Numbered from the stretch's first letter, positions 1 to 11,921 are shown. The stretch is DNA of 12,476 nucleotides from Streptosporangiaceae bacterium (GCA_030041195.1 JASHOI010000806.1:1-12476); one strand, 5' to 3'. Notes: generated by a model from the sequence alone, not told the origin. Numbers and translations are program-made.

Positions 1-42
1 GTGGCGGGCTGGGGCGCGAAGGTGGCGGGCTGAGGCGCGGCG
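1..42. repeat. Two tandem copies of a 21-bp unit at the left edge
   Basis: The unit beginning GTGGCGGGCTGGGGCGCG at position 1 recurs at position 22 with one change in the shared core and a divergent end. The period of 21 bp equals seven codons. Read on the plus strand in frame 1 it gives VAGWGAK-VAG and then a TGA stop at 31-33, so it could be the tail of a repetitive protein that enters from the left. Read on the minus strand one frame gives a Pro/Ala/Gln-rich repeat. Neither reading can be proved because the window cuts the region. Confidence 0.45.
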
Positions 43-240
43 CGGCGCCGGGTTTGTCGCGGATGGGCGAATCGGCACCGGAGCCGGCCAGTCGCTGTGA
101 CGCCGCGCCGGCAAGCGTGATGACGCAAACCAACGGGTTATTGCGCTGCGAGCCCTATTTGCACGTCAGCCTCCTGGATCATTGGATCTTGAACGCGGCG
201 GGCGGTAGCAGCGGGTACGGGCTTGCGGCGGCCGAGCTCG
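43..240. other. Intergenic stretch without a supported gene
   Basis: I see no supported gene here. Open frames that cross it have compositions typical of GC-rich shadow frames and no recognisable domain. Positions of about 115-195 are clearly less GC-rich than the surroundings. That would fit a 3' untranslated or intergenic region downstream of the minus-strand VLRF1 gene, but I found no clear terminator hairpin. Confidence 0.4.
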
Positions 241-930
241 TCAGGCCGAAGGCGGCCGCGGCTCGGTCAGCCGGATCCGGATCGCACGGAACAGGCGGGG
301 CGTGCCGCGGAGCACGGCGAGCCTCGGATCGGGCACGGTGAGGAAGCGCTCGACGGCCAGCTTGAGGTACGGCCGCAGCCGCGGGTCGTCGCGCAGCCCC
401 GCGATCGCCCGCCGGTCCCCGCCGAGCACCACGGCGTCGAGCTTGCCCGCGTAGGGGCCGAGCACCGCCGCCGCGGTGTCGGCCGCCGCGCCCAGTGCCT
501 CGCTGGCCTGCTTTTCCCGCCGCCGGGCGAAGCGCTGCTGAGATGTGCCGCCGGCCGCGCTGCGCCCGTGCACCAGCCGCGAGCCCACCTTGGAGGCGAC
601 CAGGCGTGGTTCGGGGCCGGTGAAGACGCCGGCCGCATAGCCGCCGAGCCGGACCAGGAGGACCCCGACCGTCCGATCGGCCAGCGCGTGCGCGCTGATC
701 CGCTCGGCGGTTTCGGCGATCTTGCCGCCCTCGCCGACGCTGTCGGGCAGCGGCGGGAACGGCACGTGGCATTCTGCCACGGCCCCGTCGCCGGCCCGGA
801 ACGCGACAACCGCGGGTCCCGGCTCGATGGTGACATCGCCGTGCTGCTGGGCGAAGGACTCCAGCCAGGGCGCGAGGCGCTCTGGGCTCATCTCGATCCA
901 TCGCGAGCCGTCAGCTCCGCCATTCGACAC
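241..930 (-). CDS. acVLRF1-family peptidyl-tRNA hydrolase (Vms1/eRF1-like release factor)
   Basis: The protein (229 aa) belongs to the actinobacterial VLRF1 group, related to eukaryotic Vms1/ANKZF1. These cytosolic proteins are thought to release nascent chains from peptidyl-tRNA on stalled ribosomes or split large subunits. The family signature is visible: a GSRLVHGRSAAGG stretch at about residues 117-128 runs into TSQQRFARRR at about 129-138. This is the glutamine-bearing loop that corresponds to the catalytic GxxQ of eRF1/Vms1. An in-frame ATG exists at 957, but I prefer the GTG at 930 because GGAGG (complement of 940-944) sits nine bases upstream. The gene is divergent from the SseB-like gene across about 55 bp. 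Family assignment is confident; the cellular role is inferred from the family. Confidence 0.85.
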   Translation of the reverse strand: MSNGGADGSRWIEMSPERLAPWLESFAQQHGDVTIEPGPAVVAFRAGDGAVAECHVPFPPLPDSVGEGGKIAETAERISAHALADRTVGVLLVRLGGYAAGVFTGPEPRLVASKVGSRLVHGRSAAGGTSQQRFARRREKQASEALGAAADTAAAVLGPYAGKLDAVVLGGDRRAIAGLRDDPRLRPYLKLAVERFLTVPDPRLAVLRGTPRLFRAIRIRLTEPRPPSA

Positions 931-939
931 TACGCAACG

Positions 940-944
940 CCTCC
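940..944 (-). promoter_or_regulatory. Shine-Dalgarno GGAGG deciding the VLRF1 start
   Basis: On the minus strand GGAGG is followed by a nine-base spacer and GTG at 930-928. The upstream ATG at 957 has no comparable site, so the shorter protein is favoured. Confidence 0.6.
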
Positions 945-985
945 AAACGCTTACCATCCGTGATACGCGCTTCGGGGGGACCCAG

Positions 986-1822
986 ATGATGATTGTTGCC
1001 GATCACAGCGGCGCCGGCCACGCGGGCGAGCACGCCGAGGACGCGATGGAACGAGCGCTGGCCGAAGCCGCCAGGGACTCCGGCAAGATCGGGGACCTGC
1101 TCGACGAGCTTAGCCGCGGCAGGCTGTGGCTGCCGCTGCCCGAGGATGGGCAGCCGGTGACGGACGGCACGGCCGTCCGGCTGCCCACCCTGAAGTACCT
1201 GGGCGCGGAGTTCGTCCCCGCGTTCACGTCCGCCGCGCGGCTGCGCGGAACCGTCCCGAGACCGAGGGCGCCGCTGCCGTCGCCGCCGGTGCCTGGGATA
1301 CCCGGGGTGCACGCTCCCCCGCCGGTCACGCCGCACATCGTGGTACCGGTGGCCGCGCTCGCCCGGCTGCTGCCCGCCGACGTCGGGATCGCCCTCAACC
1401 CCAGCGCGGGCGAGAGCGTGCCGGTCTACCCCGAAGGCGTCGCGTACCTGGCCTCGGCGCCGGATCCGAACGCGCGCGGCCGGATCACGGTCGGGCCGCT
1501 GCCGGTTCAGCCTGACGAGCTGCTCGGCGGCATCCGTTCGGGCCTGGCCGGGCTGCCGGCCGTCAGCCGGGCGGCCGCGGCCTGGCTGGCGGTCGAGTTC
1601 GCGGGCGAGGGACTCGTGATCTCGGTGACGCTCGACGACCCGGCCGACAGCGGCGCCAGGGACGCGGTGGCCGGGGTCATCGAGCGGGCCGCCCGCGCGG
1701 CCCCCGCCGACCTGTGGTTCCCGATCGACGTGACCTTCCCCGGCGAATACGAGCGCGGCACGCCCGATCCGGTCGACGACTGGGTATCCGCGTTCGCGAC
1801 GCCGTTCTACCGTCGGGATTGA
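986..1822 (+). CDS. SseB-family protein with SseB N- and C-terminal domains
   Basis: The predicted protein has 278 aa. Residues about 30-160 resemble the SseB N-terminal domain, with a LWLP-type strand, the segment FVPAFTS, and a conserved PVYPEGVAYLAS end. Residues about 165-278 resemble the C-terminal domain and end in PFYRR. The family name comes from an E. coli gene linked to serine sensitivity, but the biochemical role is not established. Between the two halves of the first domain lies a Pro-rich linker (about residues 90-116). Tandem ATGs occur at 986 and 989; a GGGGGGA run at 974-980 is a suitable ribosome-binding site for either. It is transcribed away from the VLRF1 gene and stands alone. 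No transmembrane segment or signal peptide is visible, so it is probably cytosolic. Confidence 0.78.
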   Translation: MMIVADHSGAGHAGEHAEDAMERALAEAARDSGKIGDLLDELSRGRLWLPLPEDGQPVTDGTAVRLPTLKYLGAEFVPAFTSAARLRGTVPRPRAPLPSPPVPGIPGVHAPPPVTPHIVVPVAALARLLPADVGIALNPSAGESVPVYPEGVAYLASAPDPNARGRITVGPLPVQPDELLGGIRSGLAGLPAVSRAAAAWLAVEFAGEGLVISVTLDDPADSGARDAVAGVIERAARAAPADLWFPIDVTFPGEYERGTPDPVDDWVSAFATPFYRRD

Positions 1823-1870
1823 TCCCGGCAGCCCGCTGGCCCGGTCTCGCTGGCTCTTTAGCGTACGGCT

Positions 1871-1896
1871 AACCTTTGTGCAGAACAGTTAAGGTT
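1871..1896. promoter_or_regulatory. AACCTT-N14-AAGGTT inverted repeat upstream of the LysR gene
   Basis: AACCTT at 1871-1876 and its exact reverse complement AAGGTT at 1891-1896 flank a 14-base spacer. The centre is about 37 bp before the proposed start of the LysR gene, in one of the few AT-rich patches of the window. Position and symmetry suit an autoregulatory LysR operator or another operator overlapping the promoter. Binding itself is inferred. Confidence 0.4.
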
Positions 1897-1909
1897 TTGC
1901 TTGCCTGAC

Positions 1910-1914
1910 GGGAG
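1910..1914 (+). promoter_or_regulatory. Shine-Dalgarno GGGAG supporting a CTG start
   Basis: GGGAG lies six bases before CTG at 1921-1923. An in-frame TGA at 1906-1908 excludes a more upstream start, and no ATG, GTG or TTG in frame precedes the helix-turn-helix coding region. Confidence 0.6.
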
Positions 1915-1920
1915 CCGGCC

Positions 1921-2838
1921 CTGACGCTGAACCAGCTGCGCACGTTCCTCGCCGTGGCCGAGACCGGGTCGGTCCGCGCGGCGGCAGAGCGGCTCGTGGT
2001 CACGCAGGCGGCGGTTTCCGCCTCGCTGTCCGCGATGCAGCGGTCCCTGGGGCTCCAGCTGGTCTGCGCGGACGGCCGTGGACTGCGCCTCACCGACGCT
2101 GGCGAGGAATACGCCGGATACGCGCACCGGGTGCTCGGCCTGCTTGACGAGGCGCGCCTGGCCGCAGCGGCCGCCGCGGATCCGGAACGCGGCGAGCTGC
2201 GCATCGCGGCGGTCACCACGGCGGCTGAGCAGATCGTTCCCGGCCTGCTCAGCGGGTTCCGGCAGCGCCATCCGCACACCGGTGTGCTGCTCGAGGCCGG
2301 CAACCGGGACCGGGTCCGGACCCTGCTCGAGCGCCATCGGGTCGACCTTGCCCTGGCCGGGCGGCCGGAGCCGGGATGGGACGTGCGCGTGCACGCGGTT
2401 CGGCCGCATCAGCTCGTCGTGGTCGGCTCGCCGGAACTGGCCGCCGGGGCCGCGGCCGCGGCGTCGAGCGGGCCGGGCGCGGTGACCGGGATGCTGCCGT
2501 GGCTGGCCCGCCAGGCCTGGCTGCTGCGGGAGCCGGGCTCCGGCACCCGGCTGAGCACCGAGGCGCTGCTGGCGGACCTGGACATCACGCCGCCGACGCT
2601 GACCGTCGGATCCAATGGCGCGATCCGCGAGTCGGCCGCGGTCGGCCTGGGCGTCACTCTGGTGTCACGCGACGCGGTGGCGCAGGAGCTGGCCGCCGGC
2701 CGCCTGGCCGAGATCGCTGTGCCGGCCACGCCGCTGCACCGTGACTGGTACCTGATCGCGAACGCCGGCCGGCTGCCGCGGTCGGCCTCGCGGCTCGTTG
2801 GCTACGTACTGAGTGACACCGACTTCCAGCCAGCCTGA
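1921..2838 (+). CDS. LysR-family transcriptional regulator, probable CbbR
   Basis: The 305-aa protein has the LysR layout. The winged helix-turn-helix spans residues 1-60 (TLNQLRTFLAVAETGSV, then ERLVVTQAAVSASLSAMQ). A linker helix follows, then a two-lobed effector-binding domain from about 90 with the ELRIAAVTTAAEQIVP start typical of the family. Members next to RuBisCO genes usually act as CbbR, controlling CBB operons in response to metabolites such as RuBP or phosphoenolpyruvate. That role is inferred here from position. The CTG start at 1921 gives the canonical N-terminus and has a ribosome-binding site. The next usable start, GTG at 1954, would delete the first helix. The gene is co-directional with rbcL rather than divergent, and its stop lies about 140 bp before rbcL. 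Confidence 0.82.
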   Translation: MTLNQLRTFLAVAETGSVRAAAERLVVTQAAVSASLSAMQRSLGLQLVCADGRGLRLTDAGEEYAGYAHRVLGLLDEARLAAAAAADPERGELRIAAVTTAAEQIVPGLLSGFRQRHPHTGVLLEAGNRDRVRTLLERHRVDLALAGRPEPGWDVRVHAVRPHQLVVVGSPELAAGAAAAASSGPGAVTGMLPWLARQAWLLREPGSGTRLSTEALLADLDITPPTLTVGSNGAIRESAAVGLGVTLVSRDAVAQELAAGRLAEIAVPATPLHRDWYLIANAGRLPRSASRLVGYVLSDTDFQPA

Positions 2839-2851
2839 CGCGCCACCGTGA

Positions 2852-2869
2852 CCGGCCGGGGAGGGCCGG
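2852..2869 (+). terminator. GC hairpin after the LysR gene, possible terminator
   Basis: CCGGCC at 2852-2857 pairs perfectly with GGCCGG at 2864-2869 around a six-base loop, starting 13 bases after the lysR stop. No U-tract follows, so it would be an imperfect, actinobacterial-style terminator at best. If it works, rbcL needs its own promoter, which fits the operator-like motifs just downstream. Confidence 0.35.
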
Positions 2870-2874
2870 GCGAC

Positions 2875-4415
<1,541 letters not shown>

Positions 4416-4451
4416 CGCGGCGCACCTCGACCCCGACCCAGGAGCAATTCC

Positions 4452-4886
4452 ATGCGGATCACCCAAGGCACATTCTCGTACCTGCCCGATCTCACCGCCG
4501 ATGAGATCGGGGCGCAGGTCCAGTACGCGATCGACCGTGGCTGGGCGGTCGCGGTGGAGTTCACCGACGACCCGCACCCCCGCAACGTGCTGTGGGAGAT
4601 GTGGGGCCTGCCGATGTTCGACGTCGCCGACGCGTCGGCGGCCATCGCCGAGATGACCGCCGCCGTGGCGGCGTGGCCGGATCGCTACGTCCGGGTCAGC
4701 GCCTATGACGCGACGCTCGGCCGGCAGACGACCGCGCTGAGCTTCATCGTGCACCGCCCGGAGCACGAGCCGGGTTTCCGGCTGGACCGGCAGGAAGCAG
4801 GTGACCGGAGGATCCGCTACTCACTGCACTCCTACGCCGCGGACCGGCCGAGCGGCGAGCGCTACGGCCACCGCGGTGAGGCATGA
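4452..4886 (+). CDS. rbcS: RuBisCO small subunit, red-type form I
   Basis: The 144-aa small subunit assembles with RbcL into the L8S8 hexadecamer. It begins with the form IC-type N-terminus ([15 protein letters not shown]) and contains the conserved segments [16 protein letters not shown] and [10 protein letters not shown]. It also has the C-terminal beta-hairpin extension of red-type subunits (segments [10 protein letters not shown] and [18 protein letters not shown]). The start ATG at 4452 is preceded by AGGAG at 4440-4444 with a seven-base spacer. The gene lies 36 bp after rbcL, with no terminator between them, so the two should be co-transcribed. A few residues after GERY are a short tail not typical of the family. 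Confidence 0.96.
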   Translation: MRITQGTFSYLPDLTADEIGAQVQYAIDRGWAVAVEFTDDPHPRNVLWEMWGLPMFDVADASAAIAEMTAAVAAWPDRYVRVSAYDATLGRQTTALSFIVHRPEHEPGFRLDRQEAGDRRIRYSLHSYAADRPSGERYGHRGEA

Positions 4887-4935
4887 ACCGGGCCACGCCG
4901 TGACCCAGCCAGCCAGCCGGGGCACCGGTTTCGCC

Positions 4936-5910
4936 ATGCCGCACCAGGACGGCGGCCCTGGCAAGGAGCACGGCGAAGGGGAGGCCGCCGCGGCAGAGCT
5001 CTCGCCGGGCGCGCTCGTCGACCTGGACCAGGAGGGAAAGGCGCTGCAGGTGTCGGCGATCCTGGATCGGCTCGACGCCGAGTTCATCGGGCTGTCACCG
5101 GTCAAGGACCGGATCCGGGAGATCGCAGCGCTGCTGCTCGTCGACCGGCTGCGCGCCCGGTACGCGCTGGCGGCGTCGCGGCCGAGCCTGCACATGTGCT
5201 TCACCGGCAGCCCGGGAACGGGGAAGACCACCATGGCCATGCGCATGGGTGAGCTGCTGCGCGAGCTCGGCTACCTGCGCAAGGGCCAGCTTGTGACCGC
5301 GACAAGGGACGACCTCGTGGGCCAGTACGTCGGGCACACCGCGCCGAAAACCAAGGAAGTGCTGAAGCGGGCCATGGGCGGCGTGCTGCTCATCGACGAG
5401 GCGTACTACCTCTACCGGCCGGACAACGAGCGCGACTACGGGCAGGAGGCCATCGAGATCCTGCTGCAGTTCATGGAGGCGCACCGGGACGACCTCGTGG
5501 TGATCCTGGCCGGGTACGCCGACCGGATGGACGTGTTCTTCCGGTCCAACCCCGGCATGGCGTCCCGGATCGGGCATCACATCGACTTTCCCGAATTCAG
5601 CCTCGGCGACCTGGTCCGGATCGCCGAGCGGATGCTGGAGCAGGAGCAGTACCGGCTGTCGCCCGAGGCCGCCGTGGCGCTGCGCGAGTACATCGGCCTG
5701 CGGATGCGGCAACCCCGGTTCGCGGGCGCTCGCAGCATCAGGAACGCCATCGACCGGCTCCGGCTGCGGCAGGCGGGACGCCTGGTGGCAGTCGGCGGTC
5801 TGGTCGGCCGGGCGGACCTGACCGAGATCAGCGCCGCCGACGTCCGGGGCAGCCGGGTGTTCAGCAACAAGGCTGCCAGACCCGCCGAGGCGCCGGATCA
5901 GACCGCCTGA
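4936..5910 (+). CDS. cbbX: CbbX, AAA+ red-type RuBisCO activase
   Basis: CbbX is a hexameric ATPase that is activated by RuBP. It pulls on the RbcL C-terminus to remove tight-binding sugar phosphates from inhibited red-type RuBisCO. Numbering from ATG 4936 (324 aa), the Walker A motif GSPGTGKT lies at residues 91-98 (K97), and the Walker B LLIDEA has D154/E155. Family segments are clear: [27 protein letters not shown] is split here only as the [16 protein letters not shown] core, followed by [20 protein letters not shown] and [16 protein letters not shown]. The N-terminus is uncertain: GTG 4900 would add 12 residues and GTG 4876 would overlap rbcS, and no candidate has a strong ribosome-binding site. 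Its presence confirms the red-type nature of the RuBisCO. The stop overlaps the convergent kinase gene by 13 bp. Confidence 0.95.
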   Translation: MPHQDGGPGKEHGEGEAAAAELSPGALVDLDQEGKALQVSAILDRLDAEFIGLSPVKDRIREIAALLLVDRLRARYALAASRPSLHMCFTGSPGTGKTTMAMRMGELLRELGYLRKGQLVTATRDDLVGQYVGHTAPKTKEVLKRAMGGVLLIDEAYYLYRPDNERDYGQEAIEILLQFMEAHRDDLVVILAGYADRMDVFFRSNPGMASRIGHHIDFPEFSLGDLVRIAERMLEQEQYRLSPEAAVALREYIGLRMRQPRFAGARSIRNAIDRLRLRQAGRLVAVGGLVGRADLTEISAADVRGSRVFSNKAARPAEAPDQTA

Positions 5911-7112
5911 CCGCCCCTGCTGGCCGGGCTGGCCGGCAGCACCAGCCGCACCGTGGTGCCGCGGCCAGGCGCGCTGGACAGCTCCAGTTCCCCACCGAGC
6001 AGTTCGGCGCGCTTGCGCATGCCGGACAGCCCGAACCCGGTGGGGCCGGGCGCCCGCGCCGCCCTCACCTCGGCGGCCGCGGTCAGGCCCTGGCCATCGT
6101 CGTGCACCTCGAGCAGGACCCGGCCGTCCCGCACCGACATGTGCACTCGTACGGTCTTGGCCCTGGCGTGCTTGGCCACATTCTGCAGGGCCTCCTGCGC
6201 CGTGCGGTACACGGCGGTCTCGACGTGCTCGGCGATCCGGCACGGTGCGGCGTCGATCTGGACGTCCAGCTGCGGAAAGGACCGGCCCAGGCTCTCCAGG
6301 CTGGCCGCGAGCCCCAGGTCGTCGAGCACCGGCGGGCGCAGGCCCGCGATCGCCAGCCGTGTCTCGTCAAGCGCGGCCGCGGCGAGTTCCTGCGCCATCG
6401 CTACCTGCTCGGCCGCGACGTCCGGCTCGCCGGGAATCGCGTCCGCGGCCGCGGACAGGTGGAAGAACAGGCTCACGATGCGCTGGCTGATGCCATCGTG
6501 GATCTCGCCGGCCAGGCGGCGGCTCTCGTGTTCCTGCCACTCCACCATCTGCTCGGCGAACCGCTCCATCGCCTCCTCGCGTTCGGCGAGCCTGCTGTGC
6601 AGCCGCGCGTTCTCGATCGCCCCGGCGACCAGGCCGGCCACGGACCGGAGCAGCTCGACGTCGGCCGCGGTGAACTCGCGGCGCTGCCTGGTGTGCACGT
6701 TCAGCACCCCGACCAGGTGGCCCAGCGGGGTGACCACGGGCACCGACACCATCGAGGCGTAGTCCTCGCCGCGCAGGGCCGGGAAGTACCGGTACCGCGG
6801 GTCGTCCGTCTTGCGGTCGACGATCACGGCCGGCTCGCCGTGCAGGGCGACCCAGCCAGAGACGCCCTCACCGAGCGAAAGCTCGATCTTCCCCACCAGA
6901 TCGTCGAATGGCGGTGTGGCGCCGCGCAGCTGCAGCCGGGTGCCGTGTTCGTCGAGCAGGTGCACGAAGCACACGTCGGTGTCGGCCGTCTCGGTCACCA
7001 GCCGGGTGACCCCCTGCAGCATCCGGTCCAGGTCAAGCCCGGCGGAGATCGTGTCGATGACCCGGGACAGGAGCTGAGCCTCGCGTTCCGGGTCGGCGCT
7101 GGCCCGGTTCAA
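5898..7112 (-). CDS. GAF-domain sensor histidine kinase (NarL/HisKA_3 type)
   Basis: The 404-aa cytosolic kinase has three parts. A GAF domain spans about residues 17-170 ([14 protein letters not shown], then YASMVSVPV and GVLNVH). A HisKA_3 dimerisation helix carries the likely phosphorylated H205 in [13 protein letters not shown] HATPase domain follows, with the N-box around E307-N311, DDGQG at 338-342 and [16 protein letters not shown] at about 359-374. There is no transmembrane segment, so it senses a cytoplasmic signal. The GAF ligand cannot be read from sequence. It starts with TTG at 7112, and its start overlaps the response-regulator stop as TTGA, preceded by an AAGGG-type site; this indicates translational coupling. 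It is the last gene of the apparent prk operon. It probably phosphorylates the neighbouring regulator. Confidence 0.9.
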   Translation of the reverse strand: MNRASADPEREAQLLSRVIDTISAGLDLDRMLQGVTRLVTETADTDVCFVHLLDEHGTRLQLRGATPPFDDLVGKIELSLGEGVSGWVALHGEPAVIVDRKTDDPRYRYFPALRGEDYASMVSVPVVTPLGHLVGVLNVHTRQRREFTAADVELLRSVAGLVAGAIENARLHSRLAEREEAMERFAEQMVEWQEHESRRLAGEIHDGISQRIVSLFFHLSAAADAIPGEPDVAAEQVAMAQELAAAALDETRLAIAGLRPPVLDDLGLAASLESLGRSFPQLDVQIDAAPCRIAEHVETAVYRTAQEALQNVAKHARAKTVRVHMSVRDGRVLLEVHDDGQGLTAAAEVRAARAPGPTGFGLSGMRKRAELLGGELELSSAPGRGTTVRLVLPASPASRGGQAV

Positions 7113-7792
7113 TGAAACAACCCTTCGCGCAGGGCGGCGGCCACCGCACCGGCCCGGTCGGACACCCCGAGCTTGCGGTAGACGCCGCGAGAGTGCGTCT
7201 TCACCGTTTCCTCGCTGACCACGAGTTTTGCCGCGATTGCCCGGTTACTCAGCCCCGCGACCAGCAGCGAGAGCACCTCGCTCTCCCGCTGGGTCAGCCC
7301 GAGATGCGCCCCGGGCCAGAACTCGCCGCTATGCAACCGGGCCGCGGACAGCGCCACCCGGCCGGCCAGCGCCGGGTCGATCAGCACCTCTCCCTCGCAG
7401 ATGCGGCGCAAGTGGTCGACGAGTTCGGCGCCGCGGATCCGCTTCAGCAGGAAGCCTGCCGCACCGACGCGCAGGGCCTGGTAGAGGTACTGCTCGTCGT
7501 CGTAGACCGTGAGGAAGACGACCTTGCATCCCGGTGCCCGGCCGAGGATCTCGGTGCACAGGTCCAGGCCGCTGGTGCCGCGCAGCCGCACGTCGAGCAG
7601 GACCGCGTCCGGCCGCAGCGCCGCCACGAGCGCCAGGGCCTCGGCGGCGTCGCTCGACTCCCCGGCGATCTCGACCTGGTCGCGGTAGGGCCGGAGCATG
7701 GCGGTCAGGCCGTCGAGCACCATCTGGTGATCATCGATGATCACCAGGCGCAGCGGTCGCCGTGGCGCGTGGCCAGTCTCAGCGGGGCCCAT
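7109..7792 (-). CDS. NarL/LuxR-family response regulator
   Basis: The protein (227 aa from ATG 7792) has a receiver domain with the acidic pair D20/D21 in VIIDDHQ, the phospho-acceptor D67 in LLDVRL, T95, and K117 in FLLKRIRG. A LuxR-type helix-turn-helix follows at about 165-222 (LTQRESEVLSLLVAGLSNRA, then EETVKTHSRGVYRKLGV). It should bind DNA when phosphorylated by the coupled kinase downstream. ATG 7819 would add nine residues; neither start has a strong ribosome-binding site, and 7792 gives the more usual N-terminal length. It follows prk by about 50 bp on the same strand with no terminator seen, so it is likely co-transcribed. Target genes are unknown; prk, the aldolase gene and rbcL are natural candidates by position. 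Confidence 0.9.
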   Translation of the reverse strand: MGPAETGHAPRRPLRLVIIDDHQMVLDGLTAMLRPYRDQVEIAGESSDAAEALALVAALRPDAVLLDVRLRGTSGLDLCTEILGRAPGCKVVFLTVYDDEQYLYQALRVGAAGFLLKRIRGAELVDHLRRICEGEVLIDPALAGRVALSAARLHSGEFWPGAHLGLTQRESEVLSLLVAGLSNRAIAAKLVVSEETVKTHSRGVYRKLGVSDRAGAVAAALREGLFH

Positions 7793-7843
7793 GTCAGCAC
7801 GGTACCCACCGCGCGGCATGCCGTGACATGGCCGATGTGCCGA

Positions 7844-8794
7844 TCACCCGAGCGCCTCGAGCAGATGCCAGACCAGGAGCAGCTGCGCGATCGCCAGCGC
7901 TTCACTCCGCCTGCCGCTGGCCAGGGTGCCGAGCGAGTCGGGCATCGGCGCCGGCCGTCGGGAGGACAGCTGTTCCCAGATCGCCTTCTCGACGATCCTG
8001 CTGTCCTCGCGCGGCGCGTAGCCGTGGATGTGCAGCGCGTCCACCGGCCGGCCGTCGGCGTCCCTGATCAGCTTGAGATGAACGGTGCGCCGGTCATCGT
8101 CGGTCAGCACCTGGGTCAGGTCCGGATGCTGGATGGTGGGGCGGAGCAGCAGCTCGGCGGACAGTGGTGTGCCCGGCGCCACCGGCCTGCCCTCGATCGG
8201 CGCGAACCGCACGCAGATGTCCGCCCGCTGCCGCTGCGGACGGATGTACGCCGCCGACTCAGGCTCCCGGCGCTCCAGCTCGGCCAGCACCTGGTCGGGC
8301 TGGTAGCCACGCTCCGCGCAGTCGCGCCGCAGCTTCCACCTGCGCCTGATCTCCTCGGGCGGATCCAGGTACACGGTGATGTCGAAGCACGCCGTGGAGA
8401 GCCTGGTGTGCAGCGGCAGCAGCCCCTCGACGAGCACGAAGTCGCGCGGCTCGACCAGGACCGGCCGGACCAGCTGCCCGGACCGGTGGTCGTAGGCGGG
8501 CTTGAGGATGGGTTGGCCGAGCGCCAGCAGTTGCAGGTGCTGCTCCATGATGTCGATGTAGTTGCAGCCCGGGTTCAGCACGGTGAACGGGACCCCGCGG
8601 CGCTCGGCCCGGTCGTAGCGGTGATAGTCATCGACGCAGATCGCTGTGGCGCGGTCCGGGCCGAGGGCGGCGGCGATCCCGCGGGTCAGCGTGGTCTTGC
8701 CGGCGGCGCTGTCCCCGGCGATCGCCAGCATGACCGGGCGGCGCGGCTGGTCGCCGGCCGAGCTGCGTTGCAGCCGGATGAGCTTGTGCGGCAC
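7844..8794 (-). CDS. prk: Phosphoribulokinase
   Basis: Phosphoribulokinase makes ribulose-1,5-bisphosphate from ribulose-5-phosphate and ATP, the committed regenerating step of the CBB cycle. In the 316-aa protein the P-loop GDSAAGKT is at residues 27-34. VDDYHRYDR (about 54-62) carries the acidic catalytic pair, followed by NPGCNYIDIMEQHL (74-87), ILKPAYDH and VEGLLPLHT (Walker B-like E123). WKLRRDCAERGY (about 153-164) and IRPQRQRADI (184-193) are also typical. An open frame extends to GTG 8902, but GTG 8794 has GAGGAGG five bases upstream and places the P-loop close to the N-terminus as in the family. Uridine kinase is the main relative, but the family segments and the RuBisCO context favour prk. 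It is the first gene of the minus-strand operon. Confidence 0.93.
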   Translation of the reverse strand: MPHKLIRLQRSSAGDQPRRPVMLAIAGDSAAGKTTLTRGIAAALGPDRATAICVDDYHRYDRAERRGVPFTVLNPGCNYIDIMEQHLQLLALGQPILKPAYDHRSGQLVRPVLVEPRDFVLVEGLLPLHTRLSTACFDITVYLDPPEEIRRRWKLRRDCAERGYQPDQVLAELERREPESAAYIRPQRQRADICVRFAPIEGRPVAPGTPLSAELLLRPTIQHPDLTQVLTDDDRRTVHLKLIRDADGRPVDALHIHGYAPREDSRIVEKAIWEQLSSRRPAPMPDSLGTLASGRRSEALAIAQLLLVWHLLEALG

Positions 8795-8976
8795 TGCGGC
8801 CTCCTCAGCCACCGACGCTATGCCGTCGGCGGCCGCGGCCGCTTCCCCCTGGGCGGTGAGGGGGCGGGTGAGGATCCCTGCCCCCCCGGGGCCCCTCTCC
8901 ACCCCCGGTTCACCTGCGCGGGGGATGCACCCGGCGCACCGGCTGGCCTAACGTCCGGCTGTATGGGAGAAGGCCG
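8795..8976. promoter_or_regulatory. Divergent prk/aldolase promoter region with G-runs on both strands
   Basis: This 182-bp interval separates two divergent CBB genes and must hold promoters for both. I could not identify a convincing -35/-10 pair. Plus-strand G-runs lie at about 8851-8868. On the minus strand four G-runs (5, 4, 7 and 3 bases) lie within 8876-8906 with short loops, matching a G-quadruplex pattern. The CTNAATAG motif found before rbcL is not present here, so regulation may differ. A GGGAGAAGG site at 8965-8973 serves the aldolase start. Confidence 0.5.
8800..8806 (-). promoter_or_regulatory. Strong Shine-Dalgarno GAGGAGG deciding the prk start
   Basis: On the minus strand GAGGAGG is followed by five bases and then GTG at 8794-8792. 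It is one of the strongest ribosome-binding sites in the window and argues against the longer frame from GTG 8902. Confidence 0.75.
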
Positions 8977-11871
<2,895 letters not shown>

Positions 11872-11921
11872 CCTGGCCATGCTAGCGGACTCCTGCCGCG
11901 GCGCGCGAGCCAACCCCGGGA

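Noticed and set aside
54..341. Small plus-strand frame in the left intergenic region
   Set aside because: No ribosome-binding site or domain, and its second half runs antisense to the VLRF1 gene.
223..963. Plus-strand open frame opposite the VLRF1 gene
   Set aside because: The minus strand has the clear VLRF1 signature; the plus-strand translation is Arg/Ala/Gly-rich without any domain.
1814..1827. CGGGAT-TG-ATCCCG palindrome over the SseB-like gene stop codon
   Set aside because: The two-base loop is too small for a stable RNA hairpin and no U-tract follows; not called a terminator.
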